17,650 nucleotides of DNA from assembly GCA_964607765.1 (NCBI GenBank), contig CAZSNT010000194.1, positions 1 to 17,650 on the forward strand, in the 5' to 3' direction. Below the pieces are notes generated by a model that was not told where the DNA came from, did not search any database, and saw only the letters and a list, made by a program, of their open reading frames with translations. Below are positions 7,262-15,123 of the stretch, piece by piece. The translations under genes were made by a program, and so were the position numbers. Within the stretch, counting starts at the first letter, position 1. The number at the start of each line of letters is the position of its first letter. This DNA is from CAZSNT01 sp964607765 (GTDB lineage Bacteria; Verrucomicrobiota; Lentisphaeria; Oligosphaerales; JABHEG01).

Positions 7262-10200
7262 CTAGCGCGGCTCGGAAGATACCGGCAGCAACTTGGCGAA
7301 GGCGGTTGCGGCACGCACTGTGTCGAGCTGCACCCGTGTTGCTCGCGCCGCGCCCCGTGCCAGCGCCGGCGTGCCGCCGTAGGCCGTTCCGGAGACCAGG
7401 AAGCTCTCGTCTTCGGCCGCAACGTCGGCGATGCCGCGCAGGCCGTTGCCGAGCATCTGCGCCAGGACTATCTCGAAGTGCCGGTCGTCGATCCGCACTC
7501 CCTGCGCCCGATAGACCTTCTGCAGTGCCACCAGCAAGTAGTCGGCAGCGGCTTCGGGACCTTCGTTCCGGAGCAGCGCCTCGACCTGCTCGCGCTCCGC
7601 ACCGTCGCCCGCGTGCCTGCCGGTCCAGGCTTCGAGCAGCTGGCTGAGTCTGGGGAATCCGCCGAGGATATCGCCTCGGACGCTCTTGCGCGTGGCCGGC
7701 TCACACTTAGGCAGCATGGCCACGTGGAACGTGCGCATGGTCAACTGCGTGGCCGGCTCGCCGATGGACTGTGCGGCCGTGATACCGACAGCTTGGCCGA
7801 TATTCGGGGGGCGCCAGGTCGTCAGGTCGAGTCCCGCGCAGACGGCACACACGCCTCCCTGCGCCCGGCACGTGACGGGCGAGCGGACGCGGAGTTCGGT
7901 GACACCCGCAGCCTGCAGCCGCTTGGTATCGGCCGGGACTATGAGGTGGCCGGCCGGGAACAGCGCGGCTCCGGTCTCAGGGCTGACCACGGCTTTGGCC
8001 AGAGTCCGACCCGTGATGCGCTCCGGCAGCGACAGCCACTCGCGCGTGTCGTCGCGGCACGCCGTCTTGAGCATGCCTTCGGTGCAGCCGCAGTCCTGGT
8101 TGACCACCACCACGTCCTGCACCCCGCTCACAATCCGTTTGAACTGGTAGCCGACGTCGGCCGTCTTCATTGCGGTGTCCGCAAGCCCGCGCCGTGCGCC
8201 AAAGGTCGAGGCAAAATACTCCAGCGGCGTGTGGCCTTTGAGGAAGTTGGTCGCGATGGGGCTGCGCATGATGCGATTGTCCGGGCGTGCCATCAGGCCT
8301 CGCATGGCGATGTGCTGCCGTACTTGGGCCTGGCTGCCGCGCGCCCGAGACGCCAGCATCAGGTGCAGGCTGTTCAGGCCGCCGTGATCCTCGGCCAGCT
8401 CACGGAGCGCCGCGTCCATCATGCCGCGGACCACCGCGGTCCAGTGCGCTGCGAGCTCGGAACACGCACTCTCGTGGTCGCGCGTCCCCGCCGCCGCGCT
8501 GATGATGCGCTCGGCACGATGCCAGGCGGCGTTGAGCCGCTTGTCGCACGTACTGACTTGTCTCAACGTGTCCTTGCCGATCGAGAGCCCTGACAGCGTG
8601 GCGTGGTGGAATCCGAAGCGCATCAAACGGTCCGCAAGCCGTGTTGCGGCGTCCGCACCACGCTCGTGCCAGGTCTTCTCCAGCAGTTGCCACAGCGTCT
8701 GTTTCGTGGTCGGGCCTTCCACCCAATCGAGTTCCGGCGGAAGCAGGCTCCTGAACAGGGCGCGCCCGACCGTTGTGCGGCGGCCATCGAGGAGCACTGG
8801 GGCGTGTATGCCCACACTGCCGCTGTCGTAACGCGCGGCAAGCTCCTGCACCGACTCAAACGCCTGCGCCGGTCCCGCATCTTCGGCCGTGGTGCACGTC
8901 GCGTAATAGCAGCCGAACACCATGTCCTGGGACGGGCCGGCGATGCTGTGGCCGTGCGCCGGGCCGAGCTGCGAGCGCGAGGAAGCCATCCGTTCCCGCG
9001 CCTCGCGCTGCGCTTCCGGGCCGAGGGGCAGGTACACGTCCATCTCGTCGCCGTCGAAGTCCGCATTGAACGCGATCTGAGTCAGCGGGTGGACCCGGAT
9101 CACGTCTTCATCGGCGAGCGTGACGCGGAACGCCTGCATGCTCGGTCGGTGAAGGGTAGGGGCGCGGTGGAGAATGGCGCATCTGTCGCCCGCAACCTTG
9201 CTCAGGGCGGCGACCGCGGCCTCCGTTCGCTCGGCCAGCAAGTGCTTCGCTTGCTCGCGAGTGCCGGCCGCACCTGAGCGGAGCAGCTCGCCGACCGCCA
9301 ATGGCTCGAACAGCGTTGCAGCCATGACCAGCGGCAGCGAGCAGGTGTCGTAGTCCAGGTCCGGACCGGGCGCGATAACCGAGCGTGCGGAGTAGTCCAC
9401 GGTCTTGCCGGAGAGCGCCGTGGTGATCCAGCCTCTCTTGCCGTAGAGGCGCCGCGTCATCCTGTCGAGCAGGGCATCGACTGCGCTTTGCAGCCCTGCC
9501 GTCGCGGCTGCCGCACCGCCTTGTCGACGACAGGTCTCGTTGGCATCGAGCACGGCGGCGTAGGCCGCGTTCAGCGCCGCGCAGCCACGCAGTCCCGGCG
9601 GAATGACCGGCAGTACGGTCAAGGCGGGCATTTCGGCCGCCAGTTCGGGGGCCAGCTTGCGCCAGGAATGCTGCACGGGCGTGGCCAGGGCGATGTGGCC
9701 GGCAGCAGCTCCGATCCCCGCCACGTCGGTCACTTCACCCTCGGACCACGACAGAATACTGCCCGCATCCGCGAAACGCAGGCATGCCGCTACTGCCCCG
9801 GCGGTTGACGACCTCGGCTCAAACACAGCGATTGCGTCTCCGGTGGCGTCGAGCAGCTGCAGGTCCAGACCGAGCCCGCGCAGCTGCAGCACCAGCCGCT
9901 TCACAGATTCGGGCACGGTCGGTTCAGGCAGCGGCGCATCGTCCACCAGCGCGTCGTAGGCCACGTTGCGCGCGGCCACGTCATCGGACTTCAGCGTCAG
10001 CATCTCGCGCAGAATGTGCGAGGCGCCGTAAGCCTGCAGCGCCCAGGTTTCCATGATCCCAAGCCGCTGTCCGCCCCCATTCCGTCGGCCGGCGACCGGC
10101 TGGCAGGTCTCCGGGTCATACGGCCCTATACAGCGTTCCTGACGCTTGTCCTCGACCATGTGGTCCAGGCGCAGGAAGTAGAGGAACCCGACCGTCGTGT

Positions 10201-12118
10201 CTTGGTCGAGCGGGCGTCCCGTGCGCCCGTCACGGAGCCGGAGCATGCCGCTCTCGGGCAGTCCGGCTTCGGCGAGCATTGCCGTAATGTCCGCGGCCGA
10301 TGCGCCGCAGAACCCAGGTGTGATGACCGTGGTTCCGAGCGCGTCAGCGGCCAGGCCCAAGTGCGTCTCGAGAAGGGCCCCGATGTTCATCCGGCTCGGC
10401 ACGCCGAGCGGATTCATCAGGACTTGGACATGTCGGCCGTCAGGCAGCACCGGCATATCGGCTGCCGGCACGATCCTGGTCACAACGCCTTTCGCACCGT
10501 GGCGGGTACTGAGTTTGTCGCCAACGCGAAGCGCCCGGTCCGACTCGACCCGCACGCGGACGAACTCGCGCACGCCGGTGTCGAGTCCAGCACTGTCTTC
10601 GGCGCGGACGTGTTCCACCCGGGTCACTGTCCCGGTCAGGCCGCGCGGCATCCTGATGGACGTGTCGTGGATCTCGCCGTCTTCACCGGTCTTCCAGCGC
10701 CCGATCAGCAGGTCGCGACCGGTCACGGCCGTGCCTTCGGACACGAGGCGGCCCGCTACCAGCGACTGGCTGTCGTGCTCCCGAACGAGTGCGGTAAACT
10801 CCCGAACCCGAGTCGTGTCGAGGAACCCCTTCGCGATGACTTCATCGCTGACCACAATGCCGTCTTCGTAATTGTAGCCTTCCCAGCACAGGAACGCGGT
10901 CAGCAGGTTCCGGCCCAGCGCGAGCACGCCGTTATCCGAGCCCCAGTCCGTATCCGCGCCCATGTCGCGCACAACCTGCCGCTCCAGGCCTGTCTGGATC
11001 AGCGGCGCCTCGGGGTTCTGCAGCGGCATGGCCTGCTTCTGCATGTTTGCGCCCATCAGGCCGCGGTTCGCGTCATCGTGGGCAAGGAACGGGATCAACG
11101 CCGCCGAGATGCCCAGAGCCTGCTGGGGATGCACCGGCGTCAGATCGACGTCTTCCGGGTCGACCCGATGCAGGTCGCTGTCGACCCGGGCCAGCACGCC
11201 GCCCGCGTAGCGCGCCCGAGCGCTCGCATCCGCGAGGTCGCCGATGGCGTACCGTGCGTCCTCGTCCGGTGCCAGCGTCACGCTTCGGCCAGGAGTTGCG
11301 GACTCCGCAAACGGCGTGCAGAGCCTGCCCTGTTCGTTGATTTCGGCCAGGATCGCCGTGGTCAGGTTGATCCCGATGCGGTCGCCTTCGGGCGTCTCGA
11401 GCAGGCCGAGCCGTCCGAAGTGTGTCGGGTGCGTGCAGCGCGCCTGATAGCCGGGCGTGCGCCCCACACCCGTCTGCACTACCCGGCGCAACTGCGAGGC
11501 GAGAGTCAACGGATTGCGCATCTCGGCGTTCTTGACGAACACGCTGCGTGTGAAGAACGTGGCGAACGCCGTGCGCAGTTCGCAGAACGCGCTCTCCTCG
11601 GCGCACATGAGGCTCGCGACGTCTGTTTGGACGGCCTCGGCCAGGGCTGCCTCGAGTTGTTCCCCGACAAGCAGGAGCCGGCGTGTGGTCAGGTCGTTCT
11701 CACGCGTGTCTTCGTCCGCCTGGAGGCGGCCCACGACCACCTTCTCCGCGCCATCGACAATGAACGTTCCGCGCTCGGTCATCAGCGGCACGCGGCCGGC
11801 GTCCAGCAGGCATTCGCCTCGCTCGGCGCTGCGCACGCGGACCTGCAGGCGCGCCGCGTAGCTGCCGCCGCAGCGTCGAGCAGCGGCCGGATCGGGTTCG
11901 CTCGGGGCCAGATCGTAACCGAGGTAGTCCAGATCACTGCGTGCCCGGAAAGCTCGCGCAAGGAGCCGCTCCAGCCCTTGGTCGCTGCGTTCCCTGCTGT
12001 CGGGCTGCAGGAACTCCTCGAATGAAGTCTTCTGCAGGCCGGCGAGGTCGGGAATCGGGGGGAGGCCCGGCGGCGTGAAGTCACGGACGTTGGTGGCGCG
12101 TTGGGCGGCGTGCGGCAT
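7262..12118 (-). CDS. fused, miniaturised RNA polymerase beta-beta' subunit
   Basis: This 1618-residue protein joins both catalytic subunits of bacterial RNA polymerase. The beta half (about 1-756) has ERGTFIVDGAEKVVV, the fork region with NPL at 202-204, HPTHFGRLGLLETPEG, GYNYEDG (Glu418, Asp419), GDKLSTRHGAKG (Lys535, Lys543) and the double-psi barrel NPLGVPSRMNIG. The beta' half (about 775-1618) has SILSWSEGEV, GKTVDYSARSVI, NADFDGD (Asp1020, 1022, 1024), the bridge helix near GARRGLADTAMKTA (Gly1307 onward), zinc cysteines 1343, 1417, 1424 and 1427, and TMRTFH (His1465). Separate beta and beta' chains normally total over 2300 residues. Missing or shortened are the beta lobes, the beta' N-terminal zinc finger, clamp, lid/rudder, jaw and C-terminal tail. 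The ATG at 12118 follows AAGGAGAG by six bases. It is probably active and secondary to a normal rpoB and rpoC elsewhere; its role is unknown. Confidence 0.95.
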   Translation of the reverse strand: MPHAAQRATNVRDFTPPGLPPIPDLAGLQKTSFEEFLQPDSRERSDQGLERLLARAFRARSDLDYLGYDLAPSEPDPAAARRCGGSYAARLQVRVRSAERGECLLDAGRVPLMTERGTFIVDGAEKVVVGRLQADEDTRENDLTTRRLLLVGEQLEAALAEAVQTDVASLMCAEESAFCELRTAFATFFTRSVFVKNAEMRNPLTLASQLRRVVQTGVGRTPGYQARCTHPTHFGRLGLLETPEGDRIGINLTTAILAEINEQGRLCTPFAESATPGRSVTLAPDEDARYAIGDLADASARARYAGGVLARVDSDLHRVDPEDVDLTPVHPQQALGISAALIPFLAHDDANRGLMGANMQKQAMPLQNPEAPLIQTGLERQVVRDMGADTDWGSDNGVLALGRNLLTAFLCWEGYNYEDGIVVSDEVIAKGFLDTTRVREFTALVREHDSQSLVAGRLVSEGTAVTGRDLLIGRWKTGEDGEIHDTSIRMPRGLTGTVTRVEHVRAEDSAGLDTGVREFVRVRVESDRALRVGDKLSTRHGAKGVVTRIVPAADMPVLPDGRHVQVLMNPLGVPSRMNIGALLETHLGLAADALGTTVITPGFCGASAADITAMLAEAGLPESGMLRLRDGRTGRPLDQDTTVGFLYFLRLDHMVEDKRQERCIGPYDPETCQPVAGRRNGGGQRLGIMETWALQAYGASHILREMLTLKSDDVAARNVAYDALVDDAPLPEPTVPESVKRLVLQLRGLGLDLQLLDATGDAIAVFEPRSSTAGAVAACLRFADAGSILSWSEGEVTDVAGIGAAAGHIALATPVQHSWRKLAPELAAEMPALTVLPVIPPGLRGCAALNAAYAAVLDANETCRRQGGAAAATAGLQSAVDALLDRMTRRLYGKRGWITTALSGKTVDYSARSVIAPGPDLDYDTCSLPLVMAATLFEPLAVGELLRSGAAGTREQAKHLLAERTEAAVAALSKVAGDRCAILHRAPTLHRPSMQAFRVTLADEDVIRVHPLTQIAFNADFDGDEMDVYLPLGPEAQREARERMASSRSQLGPAHGHSIAGPSQDMVFGCYYATCTTAEDAGPAQAFESVQELAARYDSGSVGIHAPVLLDGRRTTVGRALFRSLLPPELDWVEGPTTKQTLWQLLEKTWHERGADAATRLADRLMRFGFHHATLSGLSIGKDTLRQVSTCDKRLNAAWHRAERIISAAAGTRDHESACSELAAHWTAVVRGMMDAALRELAEDHGGLNSLHLMLASRARGSQAQVRQHIAMRGLMARPDNRIMRSPIATNFLKGHTPLEYFASTFGARRGLADTAMKTADVGYQFKRIVSGVQDVVVVNQDCGCTEGMLKTACRDDTREWLSLPERITGRTLAKAVVSPETGAALFPAGHLIVPADTKRLQAAGVTELRVRSPVTCRAQGGVCAVCAGLDLTTWRPPNIGQAVGITAAQSIGEPATQLTMRTFHVAMLPKCEPATRKSVRGDILGGFPRLSQLLEAWTGRHAGDGAEREQVEALLRNEGPEAAADYLLVALQKVYRAQGVRIDDRHFEIVLAQMLGNGLRGIADVAAEDESFLVSGTAYGGTPALARGAARATRVQLDTVRAATAFAKLLPVSSEPR

Positions 12119-12123
12119 GTGTT

Positions 12124-12131
12124 CTCTCCTT
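12124..12131 (-). promoter_or_regulatory. ribosome binding site fixing the RNA polymerase start
   Basis: On the minus strand AAGGAGAG is followed by five bases and the ATG at 12118. The reading frame stays open for 30 further codons upstream, but these lack a comparable site. The same octamer precedes the 502-residue protein gene (13732-13739), so both adjacent genes use equally strong sites. Confidence 0.8.
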
Positions 12132-12167
12132 GTGCGACGGTTCGGCTGCCCGGTTGCAGGCGGCGCC

Positions 12168-12195
12168 GTCACCCCATAAGACGTGGGACCGTGAC
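12168..12195 (-). other. imperfect hairpin between the unknown gene and the RNA polymerase
   Basis: GTCAC (12168-12172) pairs with GTGAC (12191-12195) and CCCA (12173-12176) with TGGG (12184-12187), leaving a 3-base bulge and a 7-base loop. It lies 23 bases past the stop of the upstream gene, inside the 99-base gap. There is no U-tract, so it is at best a weak pause, attenuator or processing site. Confidence 0.25.
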
Positions 12196-12217
12196 AAGGT
12201 TGGACCACAATGCTCGG

Positions 12218-13726
12218 CTACCGGGCCAGAGGGTTGGCGTATTGCTCCGGGGTGCGGTCGCCTGTGCCCGTCATCTCGATGACACGCTGCAGCGCCACGG
12301 GCACTCTTGCGAGGACTTGGTAGGTGCCCGCGGCCAGGACGGTGCTGCCCGTCACGCCCTTGTTGCTGATGCCCGTCTTTTCGCACACGACGTAGGTTGT
12401 CTTGTAGCCCCATCCGCCGGCGCCGGAGTCGTGTCCCCACACCCCGAAGCCTTCCGGGAAGAAATGCGTGGAATCGAAGGTGATGTCTCCCGAGATGGCC
12501 GCGTCCTGCTGCAGGCCGCACTCGCGTGGGCCCATGACGTGGACGCTGGAGTAGGTACGCAGCTTCGCCATGTTGATGCCGGTGCCGTCGCGGTACCGGA
12601 TCTCGGTCTGTCGCAGTCCCTCGATCTGCGCTTCGTCGATACGGCTGACCGGGTACGGCCCGTCGCATGCGGCGGCTTCTTCCATCTTGTCTTTGACGGC
12701 GAAGAACCCGTCCAGCAGCGCGTCGTAGGCCTGCACGGCATCGGGCGGCAGCTGGCTGACGTCGTCTACACCGACCCAGCTGAAGGCGCGTTCGGTAGGC
12801 GCGATCGGCACAGGCACGACCATGTAGGGGCACCCGCCGATGTTGATGGGGCCGTTCTCCGGGAGCGCGATTGGCAGCGCCTTGCTGATCGTGGCCATGT
12901 TGTGTCGGCCGCTGCCGATCAGCACTTCCCAGTCGTAGCCGCGTGCACCGAGCACGCGTGCGCCGAGTTCCATGAATCCGGCGATGGTCGTCTCACGCAC
13001 GTTCGGCGACGAACAGGCCAGACCGATGTCGAGCATGGCCGCGGCCACCACTGCGGCGCGCGTTGTGGCCAGCACTTCCTCTTCGTCCTTCTCGTACATC
13101 AGCTTCGACATGATCACGTTGTCGAACTCGACCGTGGCGCCGGGGATAGCGGCAGCGGTCTCCTGCATGTGCTCGACGAAGCCCTGACTGTTCGTGGCCG
13201 GGCCCGTGACGATCGCGATGCGAATGTCACGGTCCTTACCGGCGATGGTCTTGATGATCTGTTCCATGCTGACTGCCTGCACGTTCTCGTACGTCTCGCC
13301 GGTGAGCCCCAGGCCCTCCACCTGGTAGACCATCATGTCCAAGCCGTACTCTTCGCAGTAATGCCTGACCATTTTGCCGAGCTCGAAATCGGCCGGGAAC
13401 ACACGGGATTGCGCGGGGTTGCCGGGGCTCGGGGTTGTGCCGATGGCGAACAGGATCTCGGCAAACAGCGTGTTGTAGCCGCCACCGAAGTACCGAACCG
13501 CGGCGCAGTCCGCACCGTCGCCGTAAGCGAACATCACGTCGTAGCCGCTCTCGCGGCCCATGGCCGCGGCCGCGTCGATGCGGCGGTAGAAAGCGTCCGG
13601 CGCGGGATTGGCAAACTGCGCGTCATACTGCCCTGCGCGAAGCACGTTCATCGTGCGTTCGAACAGCTCGCGCCAGCCTTCCTCTGAATCCCAGTATGCG
13701 GTTGGCCTCACGGTTCCCAGTGCCAT
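12218..13726 (-). CDS. conserved-looking protein of unknown function
   Basis: I do not recognise this 502-residue protein. It has no signal peptide and no obvious membrane segment, so it is probably cytoplasmic. The N-terminal half alternates hydrophobic strands and helices, for example DIRIAIVTGPATNSQGF and ATVEFDNVIMSKLMY, as in alpha/beta folds. Glycine-rich stretches such as AVRYFGGGYNTLF, VLIGSGRHNM and GHDSGAGGWGYKTTYVV could be ligand loops. A sugar isomerase was considered because of the neighbours, but no isomerase motif is visible. The ATG at 13726 is preceded by AAGGAGAG. It lies 105 bases downstream of the regulator and 99 bases upstream of the RNA polymerase on the same strand, so it may be under the regulator's control and co-transcribed with the polymerase. 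Confidence 0.85.
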   Translation of the reverse strand: MALGTVRPTAYWDSEEGWRELFERTMNVLRAGQYDAQFANPAPDAFYRRIDAAAAMGRESGYDVMFAYGDGADCAAVRYFGGGYNTLFAEILFAIGTTPSPGNPAQSRVFPADFELGKMVRHYCEEYGLDMMVYQVEGLGLTGETYENVQAVSMEQIIKTIAGKDRDIRIAIVTGPATNSQGFVEHMQETAAAIPGATVEFDNVIMSKLMYEKDEEEVLATTRAAVVAAAMLDIGLACSSPNVRETTIAGFMELGARVLGARGYDWEVLIGSGRHNMATISKALPIALPENGPINIGGCPYMVVPVPIAPTERAFSWVGVDDVSQLPPDAVQAYDALLDGFFAVKDKMEEAAACDGPYPVSRIDEAQIEGLRQTEIRYRDGTGINMAKLRTYSSVHVMGPRECGLQQDAAISGDITFDSTHFFPEGFGVWGHDSGAGGWGYKTTYVVCEKTGISNKGVTGSTVLAAGTYQVLARVPVALQRVIEMTGTGDRTPEQYANPLAR

Positions 13727-13746
13727 GGTTGCTCTCCTTGCTTCAA

Positions 13747-13772
13747 AGTGGCGGAACTGAGTGGCGGAACTG
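13747..13772. repeat. 13-bp tandem duplication
   Basis: AGTGGCGGAACTG occurs twice back to back (13747-13759 and 13760-13772), followed by a partial third copy AGTGG. It lies in the 105-base gap between the regulator and the 502-residue protein, just upstream of the latter's ribosome site. It is probably a slippage duplication, though a paired regulator-binding site is possible. Confidence 0.75.
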
Positions 13773-13831
13773 AGTGGTGGGCCTCTCTCATATCGAACTG
13801 GCCGCTGCTGCGTTCGGTGGGCGGCGTAGCG

Positions 13832-14977
13832 CTACCCGCCTCGGGACTTGCGGCGGTAGGCACGCGGGGAAAGGCCCGTTTCCCGCTTCAGGGCCGTGCC
13901 CAGGTTCGTGCTGCTGCTATAGCCGCACTCCCGGGCAATGTCCTCGACCTTCTCATCGGTGTTCACGAGCATGTGACGGGCATGCTGCAGGCGCATGCGC
14001 CGGCGCTCGGCCGCGGGCGTTCTGCCGATCATCCTGATGAAGGCCTTCTGCAGGCCTCGCTCCGACATGTCGCTGACGGCTTGCAGGTCTGCGGGTGAGA
14101 TTGACTCGCGGAAGTGCTTCCGGATGTAGCGCAGCGTCCGGGAAACGGGCGGGTGTGAGACAGCTGCAATGTCCGTGCTCTGCCGCTGCACGACCCCGGC
14201 CGGGCGGATGAGTACCGGTTCGGCATCGGTGCCGATCTCACCCCGCATCAATCGTCCCAGCTGCGCGGCTGCCTGGTACCCGAGTTCATCGAGACGCGTG
14301 TCGATGCTCGACAGCGTCACGGCCTGACACTCGCACAGGTAGCCGATGTTATCTGTGCCGAGAACAGCAATGTCGTCTGGAACTCTGAGGCCGCTGGCCA
14401 CGGCGATGTCCACGAGATCCGCGGCCCGGCTTTCCTGTCCGCAGTAGATGCAGGCCGGCTTCGGCAGTGCTCTGAGCTGCTTGGTCATGAACGCACGGTA
14501 TTCGGGCCAGTGTCGGACGACCCGCCCCGGCGGCATCACGATCTCAGTGATGCACGCCTCCGGTACCCCCAGCCGGCACAAGGCGCGTCGGAATGCCGCG
14601 CGCCGCTGCTCCGGAGCCCACACGCGCGGCGTCCCAAAGCAGGCGAAGTTGCGGAACCCGCAGTTGACCAGGTGCTCTGCGGCAAGCGCGCCGACCTCCT
14701 CGTTGTCCACGGCCACGCGCGGGGTTTGAACGGGCATGTCTGCCAGCGAGATGTCCACTTTGGGTACGTCGAGCTTGGCAATCAGGTCCGCCAGCTGCGG
14801 GCCGTACCCGGTTATGGCTCCGTCTCCGGACCAGCCGTACATGACGTGCCGCGAGAACAGCATCTCGCAGGACAGGTGCCAGCGGTGCTCGGCAGCGTAC
14901 CGGGCGATGCCCTGCACAATACGTTCGTCGCGCCAGTTCAGCGCAATCAGAACGCTCTTCCTTCGGCGGATACCCAT
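13832..14977 (-). CDS. XylR-type transcription regulator (LacI-like sensor plus AraC DNA-binding domain)
   Basis: This 381-residue regulator combines a periplasmic-binding-protein-like sugar sensor (about residues 8-265) with a C-terminal AraC double helix-turn-helix domain (about 285-378). The sensor shows SVLIALNWRDERIVQGIARYA, AVDNEEVGALAAEHL and DDIAVLGTDNIGYLCE, typical of LacI/XylR effector domains. The AraC part shows SPADLQAVSDMSERGLQKAF and GYSSSTNLGTALKRETG, with LSPRAYRR at the end. Such proteins usually control nearby sugar genes. A TTG at 15064 gives a longer frame, but it falls at the predicted transcription start, so the ATG at 14977 is preferred although its ribosome site is weak; a GTG between them remains possible. 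It stands upstream of the 502-residue protein gene. The effector sugar is not readable. Confidence 0.9.
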   Translation of the reverse strand: MGIRRRKSVLIALNWRDERIVQGIARYAAEHRWHLSCEMLFSRHVMYGWSGDGAITGYGPQLADLIAKLDVPKVDISLADMPVQTPRVAVDNEEVGALAAEHLVNCGFRNFACFGTPRVWAPEQRRAAFRRALCRLGVPEACITEIVMPPGRVVRHWPEYRAFMTKQLRALPKPACIYCGQESRAADLVDIAVASGLRVPDDIAVLGTDNIGYLCECQAVTLSSIDTRLDELGYQAAAQLGRLMRGEIGTDAEPVLIRPAGVVQRQSTDIAAVSHPPVSRTLRYIRKHFRESISPADLQAVSDMSERGLQKAFIRMIGRTPAAERRRMRLQHARHMLVNTDEKVEDIARECGYSSSTNLGTALKRETGLSPRAYRRKSRGG

Positions 14978-15050
14978 GCTGGTGTCAAACGCCCCAAGTC
15001 TCTGTCCGGCCTCCAGTGCCACGCCCCCGTCGGAAGGGCTCTGCCGTTCC

Positions 15051-15065
15051 GTTGTGTGACACAAC
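15051..15065. promoter_or_regulatory. 15-bp perfect palindrome at the regulator promoter
   Basis: GTTGTGT (15051-15057) and ACACAAC (15059-15065) form a perfect inverted repeat around a single G. It begins 7 bases downstream of the -10 box and covers the likely transcription start. This is the usual place for a repressor to block initiation. Autoregulation is a reasonable inference, but the binding protein is not shown. Confidence 0.6.
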
Positions 15066-15072
15066 CGATACG

Positions 15073-15100
15073 ATTATACCGCGTCAGGGCCAGCTGTCAA
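15073..15100 (-). promoter_or_regulatory. consensus sigma-70-type promoter for the regulator gene
   Basis: On the minus strand a perfect TTGACA (15100-15095) is followed by a 16-bp spacer and a perfect TATAAT (15078-15073). Transcription should start near 15066, giving a leader of about 90 bases before the ATG at 14977. Both hexamers match the consensus at all twelve positions, the best promoter in the window. Confidence 0.8.
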
Positions 15101-15123
15101 CGAAGCGACTGCCTCCAAACAGG

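Noticed and set aside
10016..12025. 669-codon open frame on the plus strand
   Set aside because: It is antisense to the beta half of the RNA polymerase gene. Long shadow frames are expected at this GC content, and the translation is Arg/Ala/Val-rich without any recognisable motif.
7262..12118. Assembly fusion of ordinary rpoB and rpoC
   Set aside because: An accidental join would leave full-length domains. Here deletions fall at domain edges in both halves, the frame is continuous, and catalytic residues are kept.
12101..13687. 528-codon open frame on the plus strand
   Set aside because: It mirrors the 502-residue protein and has no domain or credible ribosome site. The minus-strand gene has a strong AAGGAGAG site and normal composition.
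12218..13726. L-fucose or L-arabinose isomerase assignment
   Set aside because: The neighbourhood invites it, but no isomerase active-site motif is visible and the size alone is not evidence.
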